From CAYJFG01 sp964369405 (GTDB lineage: Bacteria > Bacillota > Clostridia > Oscillospirales > Acutalibacteraceae): DNA of 64,000 nt. The notes under the pieces were generated by a model. That model had not been told where the DNA came from. It ran no database searches and saw only the letters and a program-made list of their open reading frames with translations. This document shows positions 26,910-34,424 of this stretch, piece after piece. Each line of letters starts with the position of its first letter. Within the stretch, counting starts at the first letter, position 1. The stretch covers positions 41,420-105,419 of the forward strand of contig CAYJGB010000003.1 of NCBI GenBank assembly GCA_964369405.1, in the 5' to 3' direction. A program made the position numbers and the translations under genes.

Positions 26910-28082
26910 ATGTTAAAGTATATGCGATGGGTTAAAGGATATGTAGAAGTTGATGTAAAAGGAGTGTATCCAGAAAGATTTTTGAATTTAATGTATAGAC
27001 AAAATGTATCAATGTGGCAACCGATTGGAAAAAGAGGGAGTATGAATGTAAAAGTAGTGGCAAAGGAGTATAAGAAACTTAGAAAATTAAGTAAAAAAGC
27101 AAATGTTAAAATAAAAATAGTGAAAAAAGTAGGGTTACCATTCTACATTAAGAAAAACAAAGATAGAAAAGGGTTGTTAGTAGGTGCTATATGTTTTTTA
27201 GTGTTAATTAATATTTTATCTCAATTTGTCTGGAATATAGAGATACCAAAACTTGAAAATTTAAACGAGGTAGAAGTAAGAGAAATATTAAAAGATAATG
27301 GGCTTTCAAGTGGAGTAAATAAAAACAATTTAGATATACAAAATATAACGAGGAATACTATATTAGATTTAGGTAAAGTTGGTTGGATGTCTATAAATGT
27401 AACAGGAGTTACAGCGGATATAGAGATATCTGAAAGTTATGTAGCACCAGATTTAACACCAGAAGAGAAAAAGTATAATATAAAATCCGATAAAGATGCA
27501 CAGATAGTTAGAATGGAAACAAAAAAAGGAGAAGCAGTAGTAAAAGTAGGTGATGCAGTAACTAAAGGGCAATTATTAGTAAGTGGCATTGTAACGAATG
27601 AAGATGGAGAAATAAAAATAGTACATAGTGAAGCAGATATAAAAGCAAAGGTGATGTATGAAACAGAGATTATAGTTGAATATGAGCAAAAAGAGGTGTT
27701 GCCAACAGGCTATGAGGTAGTAAGAGAAGAGTTAAGATTTTTTGGAATACGAATACCTAAAGAGTTAAGCTTTATACCGAGTGAAAATTATATAAAACAA
27801 ACTAAGTTAGATGAAGTAGTTATAAATAATGAAGAACTACCAATAGATATATATACAGAAAATTGGTATGAGTTTGAAGAGCAAAATATAAAAATAAGTA
27901 AAGATGAAGCAGTAAAGGAGGCAGAAAAAAGGCTTGCATTATACGAAGTGTTTAACTTTATGGATAGTCAAATAGAAAGCAGAGAAATAAAAATAATTGA
28001 AGAGGAGAACAGTATAAAATTTATTGCAAACTATGTGTGTATAGAGAACATAGGAGAAAAACACGAGATAGAAGTTGAATAA
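26910..28082 (+). CDS. yqfD: Sporulation protein YqfD
   Basis: A 390-residue member of the YqfD/SpoIV-YqfD family: a cytoplasmic N-terminal domain (about residues 1-80, GYVEVDVKGVYPERFLNLM), one membrane helix (about 92-112, GLLVGAICFLVLINILSQFVW) and a large outside domain with a POTRA-like start (LNEVEVREILKDNGLSSG) and repeated beta segments. Such proteins are mother-cell membrane proteins needed for normal sporulation. ATG follows GAGGTG by 9 nt. Often phoH follows; here a convergent GNAT gene does. Confidence 0.94.
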   Translation: MLKYMRWVKGYVEVDVKGVYPERFLNLMYRQNVSMWQPIGKRGSMNVKVVAKEYKKLRKLSKKANVKIKIVKKVGLPFYIKKNKDRKGLLVGAICFLVLINILSQFVWNIEIPKLENLNEVEVREILKDNGLSSGVNKNNLDIQNITRNTILDLGKVGWMSINVTGVTADIEISESYVAPDLTPEEKKYNIKSDKDAQIVRMETKKGEAVVKVGDAVTKGQLLVSGIVTNEDGEIKIVHSEADIKAKVMYETEIIVEYEQKEVLPTGYEVVREELRFFGIRIPKELSFIPSENYIKQTKLDEVVINNEELPIDIYTENWYEFEEQNIKISKDEAVKEAEKRLALYEVFNFMDSQIESREIKIIEEENSIKFIANYVCIENIGEKHEIEVE

Positions 28083-28085
28083 AAA

Positions 28086-28113
28086 AATCAACCTCAAAAA
28101 ATTGAGATTGATT
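28086..28113 (-). terminator. Terminator of the minus-strand GNAT gene, between convergent genes
   Basis: Stem AATCAA-C-CTCAA paired with TTGAG-A-TTGATT. On the minus strand it is followed by a run of T, so it ends transcription from the GNAT side. On the plus strand, after yqfD, the U-run is poor. Confidence 0.65.
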
Positions 28114-28136
28114 AGGTCGATTATTTAAAAATATTA

Positions 28137-28775
28137 TTACTCATCTAGTGTTTGACAAGCTATTTCATATTCTTTTTGACAGTCTAGTGTTAATTTTTCT
28201 TTTGGTGGGAAAGTGTTATCAAAAGCTTCAATTTTGCTTTTGTCATATTCGTATATTTCTGAGAAAACAGGGTATCCACTTATATTATTAAATATATTGT
28301 CTTTAAGTGGTAATATTTGAAGTCCTATATAAAAGTTTCCGTCTGGCATAGATATATTATATTTTTTACCACCTAAAAATCCATATGGTTTATAATGGTG
28401 AGGATAACCTAATATGACTATGGCATTATACCCCATATCTTTTGCAAGTGCTATTGTGTGTGTTATTAGTTTTCTGCCTAATCCTTTTCTGTGAAAATCT
28501 GGAGAAATAAAAACTGGACCAAAGGTTATTGTAGTGAGTTCTTGTCCATCTTTGTATATAATTTTAGAATGTGTGTAATAGATTGCACCTTGCACTATAC
28601 CGTCTACTTCTATTACATATGATAACTCTTTAATAGTATCTTTATCTTCTCTCATAATATTTACTAGATAATGTTCTTCTGCTCCTGGTATATATAAGTT
28701 CCAAAATGCATCTCTTGCAACTTCTTCTACTCTCTTATAGTCAACAGTTGTTTCTTTTCGTATGCTAATATTCAT
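28137..28775 (-). CDS. GNAT-family N-acetyltransferase
   Basis: A 212-residue acetyltransferase of the YhbS-like branch of the GNAT fold, transferring acetyl from acetyl-CoA to an unknown amine. The acetyl-CoA loop is FHRKGLGRKLITHTIALAKDMGYNAIVILGYPHHYKPYGF, with the Q/R-x-x-G-x-G/A motif at RKGLGR. AGGAGAAA precedes the ATG. It follows the membrane-protein gene 28788-29363 by 12 nt, so they are probably one transcription unit. Substrate not predictable. Confidence 0.9.
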   Translation of the reverse strand: MNISIRKETTVDYKRVEEVARDAFWNLYIPGAEEHYLVNIMREDKDTIKELSYVIEVDGIVQGAIYYTHSKIIYKDGQELTTITFGPVFISPDFHRKGLGRKLITHTIALAKDMGYNAIVILGYPHHYKPYGFLGGKKYNISMPDGNFYIGLQILPLKDNIFNNISGYPVFSEIYEYDKSKIEAFDNTFPPKEKLTLDCQKEYEIACQTLDE

Positions 28776-28787
28776 AATAAATTTCTC

Positions 28788-29363
28788 CTATTTTGAATTT
28801 GCGTTATTTTCTATTTTTATATCAGCTTTCCCATCTTCGGTTAGCTTAAACATGACATGGCTTTTTTCGTCTTCTTTTTTTTGTTTTTCTTGTTTGTATT
28901 CACTTATTTGCACTTTCTTAGCTAAAAATAATGCAAATGAAATTATTAGTGTGATTACGTAAAACACAAGTGCAAGTAAAGAACCTATTGCTATATAAGT
29001 TGGTGTTACTATTGTAAATATTGCAACAATACCTAAAATTGATGTGATAATACCTGCGAATGCTTTTATTTTTCTAGTGGTGTCTATTGCAGCTATAAGT
29101 ATTCCAATAAAAGGAATGACTAAAAATAAACTGGATACAATACCTATAAATGGTTCATTAACTGTGAATGGTGTAATTATCATCTCTGTAACAGTTACAA
29201 TTTGTCCTGTATTGTTTTTTGTATCAACTACAACCATATATGGTAATATGTTTGTAAGCTCAACGAATACGAAAAACACTATCAATGCTATTCTAAATTT
29301 TTTAACATTTTTATTATCTTCAATCTTGTTTGCTTCACTTATTATTTTTCTCTTACTATTCAT
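28788..29363 (-). CDS. Membrane protein of unknown function
   Basis: A 191-residue protein not recognised. Charged N-terminus, then about four hydrophobic segments (residues 24-44, 77-95, 98-115 and 120-146), and a hydrophilic, Lys/Glu-rich C-terminal tail with KVQISEYKQEKQKKEDEKS. The middle has a short extracellular stretch after the first helix. AGGTAGG lies upstream of the ATG. Probably co-transcribed with the GNAT gene downstream. Nothing in the sequence names a function. Confidence 0.75.
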   Translation of the reverse strand: MNSKRKIISEANKIEDNKNVKKFRIALIVFFVFVELTNILPYMVVVDTKNNTGQIVTVTEMIITPFTVNEPFIGIVSSLFLVIPFIGILIAAIDTTRKIKAFAGIITSILGIVAIFTIVTPTYIAIGSLLALVFYVITLIISFALFLAKKVQISEYKQEKQKKEDEKSHVMFKLTEDGKADIKIENNANSK

Positions 29364-29500
29364 ATTTATATAACCTACCTTTATAGTTTCACATAAAATT
29401 ATAACATGTTAAGTTTTTACTGTCAAAAGTTTTTTAGAAATAAATTGTACGTGTAGATTTATTATATTCATAAATTAAATACAAAATATACAATTTATGA

Positions 29501-29528
29501 TTGATTATTTTGATTTTTATGTTATAAT
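29501..29528 (+). promoter_or_regulatory. Candidate sigma-A promoter of the GH13-DUF1653 gene
   Basis: TTGATT (29501-29506), 16-nt spacer, TATAAT (29523-29528), about 70 nt upstream of the start. The surrounding gap 29364-29596 otherwise holds only AT-rich sequence with the promoter region of the divergent minus-strand gene. Confidence 0.55.
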
Positions 29529-29596
29529 TAATAAATGGACTTTTAAAGTCGTATCTTATCTATTTTAAATAGAAATTTTTTATTGAAGGTGTTTAT

Positions 29597-31249
29597 ATGT
29601 ATAACTGGGTTAATGAATCAATTTTTTATCATATTTATCCGTTAGGATTTTGTGATGCTCCTGAATATAACGATGATAGACTAGAATTTCGTTTGCAAAA
29701 GCTAGAGGGGTATATACCTCATCTATTAAACTTGAATGTCAACGCTTTGTATATTGGTCCGTTGTTTAATTCTACTAAACATGGCTATGATACTAAAGAT
29801 TATTATAATATTGATACTCGTTTAGGTGATAATAATTACTTTAAATCTCTATGCGATATGCTACATGATAATGGCATTAAAATTATATTAGATGGTGTGT
29901 TTAATCATGTTGGTAGAGATTTTTGGGCGTTTAAAGACGTTCAACAAAACTTGCATAATTCTAAATATTGTGGCTGGTTTGAAAATCTTAATTTTGGCGG
30001 AGGTTCTCCTATGGGTGACCCTTTTTGGTATGAGGGTTGGAGCGGTCATTATGATTTAGTAAAATTAAATCTAAAAAATCCAGAAGTTAAAGAACACATT
30101 TTCGGTGCTATTTCTATGTGGATTGATGAATTTAAAATTGACGGGATTCGATTAGATGTTGCTGAAGTTATGGATATTGAGTTTTTAAAAGAATTGCATA
30201 GATTTTGCGACAGCAAAAAATCTGATTTTTGGTTGATGGGTGAGATTATTCACGGTGATTATGCAAGACTTGCTAACAGAGATACTTTAAATTCTGTTAC
30301 AAATTATGAATGTTATAAAGGGATATATTCATCACATAACGACCATAATTTTTTTGAAATTGCACATTCTTATAATAGACAATTTGGAAATGGTGGTATT
30401 TATAAAGATATATATTCATATAACTTTGTGGATAATCATGATGTAAATAGAATTGCAGATACTGTAAATGACAGACGTTTATTAAAAAGTATATATACAA
30501 TGTTATATACAATGCCTGGAGTGCCGTCAATTTATTATGGAAGTGAATGGGCGATTGGTGGCAAACGAACAAATAATGATGACAAAGCACTTAGACCTAG
30601 TATAAATTTAGGTCAAGTTAATAATGCTGACTATGATTTATGTGATTTCATATCAAAACTTGGATATATAAGAAGACAATTAGAAGGCGTAAAATACGGA
30701 AAATTTGAAAATGTTTATATTCAAAACGAGCAATTAGTATATAGAAGATATACTAATAATCAAAGTGTTTTTATAGCATTCAATATAAATAATGAAGAAA
30801 AATGGGCAGGGTTTAATATGAATTGTAACTGCTCTAAATTAACAGATGCATTTACTGGTGAAGTTTTTGACTGTAACGGATATGCAAATATACCATTAAA
30901 AGGTATGAGTTGTAGAATTTTAGTAGCGCATAATGGAGAGTTTTCAATAAATGTAAATGATTATAATAAAAATGAATTTAAGAATATTGGAGTAAAAAAA
31001 GTTGAACAAGAAGAAATAAAAGAAGAAGTAAAGCCACTAAAAGAAGTTACAAAAGGTAGGTATATACATTTTAAAGGGAACGAGTATGAAGTGATAGGAG
31101 TAGCAAAAGATAGTGAAACACAAGAGGAGTATGTAGTATATAAAGCTATGTATGGTGATGAGGGTTTATGGATACGTTCTAAAGCAATGTTTTGTGAAAT
31201 AGTAGAAGTAGACGGAAAGAAAGTAAATAGATTTAAAAAACTTTCGTAG
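29597..31249 (+). CDS. GH13 alpha-amylase-family enzyme fused to a C-terminal DUF1653 domain
   Basis: Residues 1 to about 440 are a GH13 (alpha/beta)8 glycosidase of cyclomaltodextrinase/neopullulanase-like type: region I LDGVFNHVG, nucleophile in DGIRLDVAEV, acid/base in LMGEIIHGD, region IV VDNHDVNRI. It has no signal peptide, so it acts in the cytoplasm on maltodextrins. After a short Glu/Lys linker (about 455-482) a DUF1653 domain follows (about 483-550: GRYIHFKGNEYEVIGVAKDSETQ, VVYKAMYGDEGLWIRSKAMF). DUF1653 is usually a stand-alone small protein of unknown role, so this fusion is unusual. The stop is 11 nt before repeat copy 3. Confidence 0.9.
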   Translation: MYNWVNESIFYHIYPLGFCDAPEYNDDRLEFRLQKLEGYIPHLLNLNVNALYIGPLFNSTKHGYDTKDYYNIDTRLGDNNYFKSLCDMLHDNGIKIILDGVFNHVGRDFWAFKDVQQNLHNSKYCGWFENLNFGGGSPMGDPFWYEGWSGHYDLVKLNLKNPEVKEHIFGAISMWIDEFKIDGIRLDVAEVMDIEFLKELHRFCDSKKSDFWLMGEIIHGDYARLANRDTLNSVTNYECYKGIYSSHNDHNFFEIAHSYNRQFGNGGIYKDIYSYNFVDNHDVNRIADTVNDRRLLKSIYTMLYTMPGVPSIYYGSEWAIGGKRTNNDDKALRPSINLGQVNNADYDLCDFISKLGYIRRQLEGVKYGKFENVYIQNEQLVYRRYTNNQSVFIAFNINNEEKWAGFNMNCNCSKLTDAFTGEVFDCNGYANIPLKGMSCRILVAHNGEFSINVNDYNKNEFKNIGVKKVEQEEIKEEVKPLKEVTKGRYIHFKGNEYEVIGVAKDSETQEEYVVYKAMYGDEGLWIRSKAMFCEIVEVDGKKVNRFKKLS

Positions 31250-31260
31250 AGAGTAGAGCA

Positions 31261-31394
31261 TTTACGGTGGTCGCCCATTTAAATCTCCGATTTAAATGAA
31301 AAAGCACCAACACATTCTTGCAAGGAAAATAGGAGTGTGTTGGTGCTTTTATTGACCCAAACAACAAGTTGTTTGGGTCGGCGACCACCGTAAA
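31261..31394 (+). repeat. Structured intergenic repeat, copy 3 (cloverleaf)
   Basis: Outer stem of 15 bp: TTTACGGTGGTCGCC (31261-31275) with GGCGACCACCGTAAA (31380-31394). Inside are CATTTAAATC/GATTTAAATG (31276-31298, loop TCC), AAAAGCACCAACACA/TGTGTTGGTGCTTTT (31300-31350) and GACCCAAACAA/TTGTTTGGGTC (31354-31379). Compared with copy 2 a GGT duplication in the left arm is matched by an ACC duplication in the right arm. It lies between the GH13 gene and the holB promoter. Confidence 0.88.
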
Positions 31395-31413
31395 GTTGAT
31401 TTATCTGTCAAAT

Positions 31414-31443
31414 TTGACTTTTTATAGTTAAAAGTGTTATTAT
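31414..31443 (+). promoter_or_regulatory. Candidate promoter of holB-ricT, overlapped by a palindrome
   Basis: TTGACT (31414-31419), 18-nt spacer, TATTAT (31438-31443). The perfect 12-bp palindrome GTCAAATTTGAC (31407-31418) covers the -35 box and could be an operator. Confidence 0.45.
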
Positions 31444-31480
31444 ATAATAAGTATAATTCTATTTTTTGTGAGGGATTTTT

Positions 31481-32341
31481 TTGATTGATAATGCAAATTC
31501 GTTAACTGATAATAATGTTTCTAAAAGCATTACAGATATTTTAAATACTAATCGAGTGCCACACGCTATAGTGTTACAGTGTGAAGATATTGATGTATGT
31601 AATGATAATGTTAAATATTTATCAATGTGGGCTGTTTGTAATCAAAAAAAACCTCCATGCACAGAATGTAATCAATGTAAAAAAGCATTAAATAAAAATC
31701 ATATTGATATTTACTACGCTCAAAAATTTGGTAAAAAGCAGATTGTAAATGTAGATGAAATAAGATTTATATGTAAAGATGCGTACTTAAAACCACACGA
31801 GGGACGAGCAAAAGTCTATATAATAGAAGATTGCGATAAAATGCAACTAGAAGCACAAAATGCATTTTTAAAATTACTAGAAGAACCACCACAAGATATA
31901 TTGTTTATTTTAACTTGTAGTAAGTATGAAAATATTTTATCTACAATACGCTCAAGAGTTACATATATTAAAGTTGAAGCAGAAAATGAAAATAAAAATG
32001 AATTAGCTTTTGAAATTGCAAAAGAGATGTTACAAGCACTATGTGAAAGTAGTGAATATAATCTAATGAAAACAAGCAGTAAATTAAGTGATAGAGAAAA
32101 CGCATTACAGATATTAAATTACATTGAAGATATATCACGAGATGCGTTAACTAGTAGTTATAATAATAAATTTATATATGGAAACACTTCAGAAATGTTA
32201 TCGAAATATATCAAAAGAAAAGGTTTAATAAATATTATAAGTAAAATAGACAGTGCAAGAGAAATGTTAAAAGCAAATGTAAATATGACATTATTTACAA
32301 CATGGATATGTAGTGAATTAAGAAAACAAAAATACTCATAA
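31481..32341 (+). CDS. holB: DNA polymerase III subunit delta' (clamp loader)
   Basis: A 286-residue clamp-loader subunit. It has the zinc-binding cysteines (CNQKKPPCTECNQC, about residues 52-65), the VDEIRFICKDAYLKPHEGRAKVYIIEDCDKM block and the sensor region NAFLKLLEEPP with the SRC-like motif as STIRSRV. As expected for delta', no functional Walker A is present. TTG start, 6-8 nt after GAGGG. It is followed after 16 nt by ricT (yaaT), the same order as in Bacillus (holB-yaaT). Confidence 0.93.
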   Translation: MIDNANSLTDNNVSKSITDILNTNRVPHAIVLQCEDIDVCNDNVKYLSMWAVCNQKKPPCTECNQCKKALNKNHIDIYYAQKFGKKQIVNVDEIRFICKDAYLKPHEGRAKVYIIEDCDKMQLEAQNAFLKLLEEPPQDILFILTCSKYENILSTIRSRVTYIKVEAENENKNELAFEIAKEMLQALCESSEYNLMKTSSKLSDRENALQILNYIEDISRDALTSSYNNKFIYGNTSEMLSKYIKRKGLINIISKIDSAREMLKANVNMTLFTTWICSELRKQKYS

Positions 32342-32357
32342 ATTTTGGAGGAAAAAA

Positions 32358-33221
32358 ATGGCACAAGTAATAGGAGTCCGTTTTAAAGAAGTAGGGAAAA
32401 TATATTATTTTAATCCAAATGGAGTTGAACTTAATATAGATGATTATGTTATAGTAGAAACTGCAAGAGGTGTTGAGTGTGGTTTTGTATCGATAGCAAA
32501 TAGAGAAATACCAGATAAAGATATAATACACCCGTTAAAACCATTGATAAGGAAAGCAACAGATAAAGATATAGAGCAAGCGCAGATAAATCGAGATAAA
32601 GAAAAAGATGCATTTGTACTATGCGAGAAAAAGATATTAGCGCATAAGCTAGATATGAAACTAGTAGATGTTGAGTACACATTTGATAATAGTAAGATAT
32701 TATTTTACTTTACAGCAGATGGTAGGGTAGATTTTAGATTGCTAGTAAAAGATTTAGCATCAATATTTAGAACAAGAATAGAGTTGCGTCAAATTGGTGT
32801 AAGAGATGAAGCTAAAATGCTTGGCGGACTAGGAGTGTGTGGAAAACCATTTTGTTGCTCAACATTTTTAGGAGAATTTCAACCAGTATCGATAAAAATG
32901 GCAAAAGAACAAGGGTTATCACTAAGCCCAGTTAAGATATCTGGAACTTGTGGAAGACTTATGTGCTGTTTAAAATATGAGCAAGAAGCATATTTGGATT
33001 TATTAAAGCGAACACCAAAAGTAGGAGCTATAGTATCTACACCAGAGGGAAAAGGACAAGTAGTAGACCAAAACTTATTAACAGGAGTACTAAAAGTAAA
33101 GATGAATAAAGCACCAGATGCAGCACCATTAACTTTTAAGGTAAAAGATGTAAAATTATTAAAAGATGCACAAATTAAATTAGATAAAAAAGAAATAGAA
33201 GAATTAAAAGGGTTAGAATAA
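32358..33221 (+). CDS. ricT: RicT/YaaT (PSP1-domain) stage 0 sporulation-associated protein
   Basis: A 287-residue PSP1-superfamily protein. In Bacillus it forms the Y/Ric complex with YlbF and YmcA, binding [4Fe-4S] clusters, and is needed for maturation of certain mRNAs by RNase Y and for Spo0A activation. The likely cluster cysteines are in GLGVCGKPFCCSTFL (about residue 155) and SGTCGRLMCCLKYEQEAY (about residue 195). GGAGG precedes the ATG. A YlbF-family partner candidate is at 543-947; YmcA is not in the window. Confidence 0.95.
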   Translation: MAQVIGVRFKEVGKIYYFNPNGVELNIDDYVIVETARGVECGFVSIANREIPDKDIIHPLKPLIRKATDKDIEQAQINRDKEKDAFVLCEKKILAHKLDMKLVDVEYTFDNSKILFYFTADGRVDFRLLVKDLASIFRTRIELRQIGVRDEAKMLGGLGVCGKPFCCSTFLGEFQPVSIKMAKEQGLSLSPVKISGTCGRLMCCLKYEQEAYLDLLKRTPKVGAIVSTPEGKGQVVDQNLLTGVLKVKMNKAPDAAPLTFKVKDVKLLKDAQIKLDKKEIEELKGLE

Positions 33222-33257
33222 ACTAATTAAAAAAGATAAAAATTTTACAAAATTCAG

Positions 33258-33285
33258 TTGATTTTTTTGAAAAAAGTGATAAAAT
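33258..33285 (+). promoter_or_regulatory. Candidate promoter of the ferredoxin gene
   Basis: TTGATT (33258-33263), 16-nt spacer, TAAAAT (33280-33285), about 100 nt before the start codon. The leader between has no recognised structure. Confidence 0.35.
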
Positions 33286-33387
33286 TATAGTATGTTAAAT
33301 TAATGATTAGTTTATTTTGAATTAATTGTTTTTATATAACATTAGTCGTTAATAAGACTAAACAAAGCTGAAGGAGGTGTAATTGTA

Positions 33388-33558
33388 ATGGCATATATTA
33401 TAAATGATGAGTGTATATCATGTGGTGCTTGCGAAGATGAATGTCCAGTAAGTGCAATTTCTGAAGGTGATGGCATATACGTAGTAGATGCTGATACATG
33501 CACAGAATGTAGTGCTTGTGCAGATGTCTGTCCAGTAGATGCTCCACAACAAGCGTAA
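33388..33558 (+). CDS. 2[4Fe-4S] ferredoxin, clostridial type
   Basis: A complete 56-residue ORF. It encodes a classic clostridial ferredoxin with two C-x2-C-x2-C-x3-CP motifs: CISCGACEDECP (about residue 9) and CTECSACADVCP (about residue 38), and a very acidic composition. Such ferredoxins carry low-potential electrons, for example from pyruvate:ferredoxin oxidoreductase; NfnAB (15147-17382) could oxidise it. A strong AAGGAGGTG lies 8 nt upstream of the ATG, and a terminator follows, so it is its own transcription unit. Confidence 0.97.
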   Translation: MAYIINDECISCGACEDECPVSAISEGDGIYVVDADTCTECSACADVCPVDAPQQA

Positions 33559-33576
33559 TTTGATTTACAAAAGATA

Positions 33577-33616
33577 AAAGACTATATCGATGAGAATATC
33601 ATTGATATAGTCTTTT
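33577..33616. terminator. Bidirectional terminator between ferredoxin and thiT
   Basis: Stem with AAAGACTATATC on one side and GATATAGTCTTTTT on the other, with A-run and T-run on opposite flanks, serving both the plus-strand ferredoxin and the minus-strand thiT. Confidence 0.8.
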
Positions 33617-33638
33617 TAATATGTAATTATATATTGAT

Positions 33639-34301
33639 TTAGCCTTGTTTTAAAGGTTTGTTGTTTTCTAGCATAATTTTTCTAATTGGTTTTATAGCAT
33701 AGATTGCAATTAAACCGAATACAGTTAAAACACATTCAACAGACATATAGCTACCATTGTATATTAAAGAATATAATGCAGCTAAAGCATCACCAGAAAA
33801 TGTATTAAGAATGTAAGCTCCAAAATCATTATTCATAACGTCTTCAAAAAACCATTGTGCATAGCTACTCCATAAGATATAGCCAGATAGAAAATGACAT
33901 ATAAATCTAAGTAAACAAGCAAGAAATCCGCCTAAAACTAATGCTAACAATTTGTTTTTGAATACATTTTTAAATACACCACCAAAACCTAAAACAGTAA
34001 AAGCAAGTATGTAATCTAAAAATCCCATAAGTATTACACTGTATCCCTCGACACCTGCAAACGCTTGAGTTTGGGTAGCACCTAAAATTGCTTGAAGTAA
34101 ACCGTAAACTGCCCCACATAACAAACCCCACTTAGTACCATAAGTATAAGCTAAAACTATAATAGGTACCATACTTAAAAATGTAATAGAGCCACCATAT
34201 GGTAATTTGTAAATTGTTATAAAAGATAATACTACAGCAAGACCTATTAAAATACCACTAGTAACAAGTTTTAATGTATTATTATTTATTGATTTGTTCA
34301 T
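33639..34301 (-). CDS. thiT: Thiamine-specific ECF transporter S component ThiT
   Basis: A 220-residue membrane protein of six helices matching ThiT: MVPIIVLAYTYGTKWGLLCGAVYGLLQAILG, the HFLSGYILWSSYAQ block with a Trp/Tyr-rich thiamine pocket, and LIYNGSYMSVE near the C-terminus. It binds thiamine and uses shared EcfA1/A2/T energising subunits, which are not in this window. Start ATG 34301 follows GGGGG by 9 nt; a frame extension upstream exists but has no ribosome site. No TPP riboswitch was seen upstream; a long hairpin is there instead. Confidence 0.88.
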   Translation of the reverse strand: MNKSINNNTLKLVTSGILIGLAVVLSFITIYKLPYGGSITFLSMVPIIVLAYTYGTKWGLLCGAVYGLLQAILGATQTQAFAGVEGYSVILMGFLDYILAFTVLGFGGVFKNVFKNKLLALVLGGFLACLLRFICHFLSGYILWSSYAQWFFEDVMNNDFGAYILNTFSGDALAALYSLIYNGSYMSVECVLTVFGLIAIYAIKPIRKIMLENNKPLKQG

Positions 34302-34338
34302 TATAAAAACCCCCGAATTTAAAATAAACTTAAAATTG

Positions 34339-34402
34339 GGCAAAGGTTCTACAGTTGAACTAATAGATTGTGTATTAGTTCAACTGATAAGAGCCATTTG
34401 CC
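34339..34402. repeat. Long imperfect hairpin between pgm and thiT
   Basis: Three stacked stems: GGCAAA/TTTGCC, GGTTCT/AGAGCC (one G-U) and CAGTTGAACTAATA/TATTAGTTCAACTG with a 7-nt loop, 26 bp in all. No U-run follows on either strand. It could be a processing or stability element between co-oriented pgm and thiT. Confidence 0.6.
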
Positions 34403-34424
34403 TATTTAATAATATAAAATTTTA

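Noticed and set aside
34302..34424. Possible TPP riboswitch upstream of thiT
   Set aside because: The conserved TPP aptamer segments are absent on the minus strand; only a long hairpin is present.
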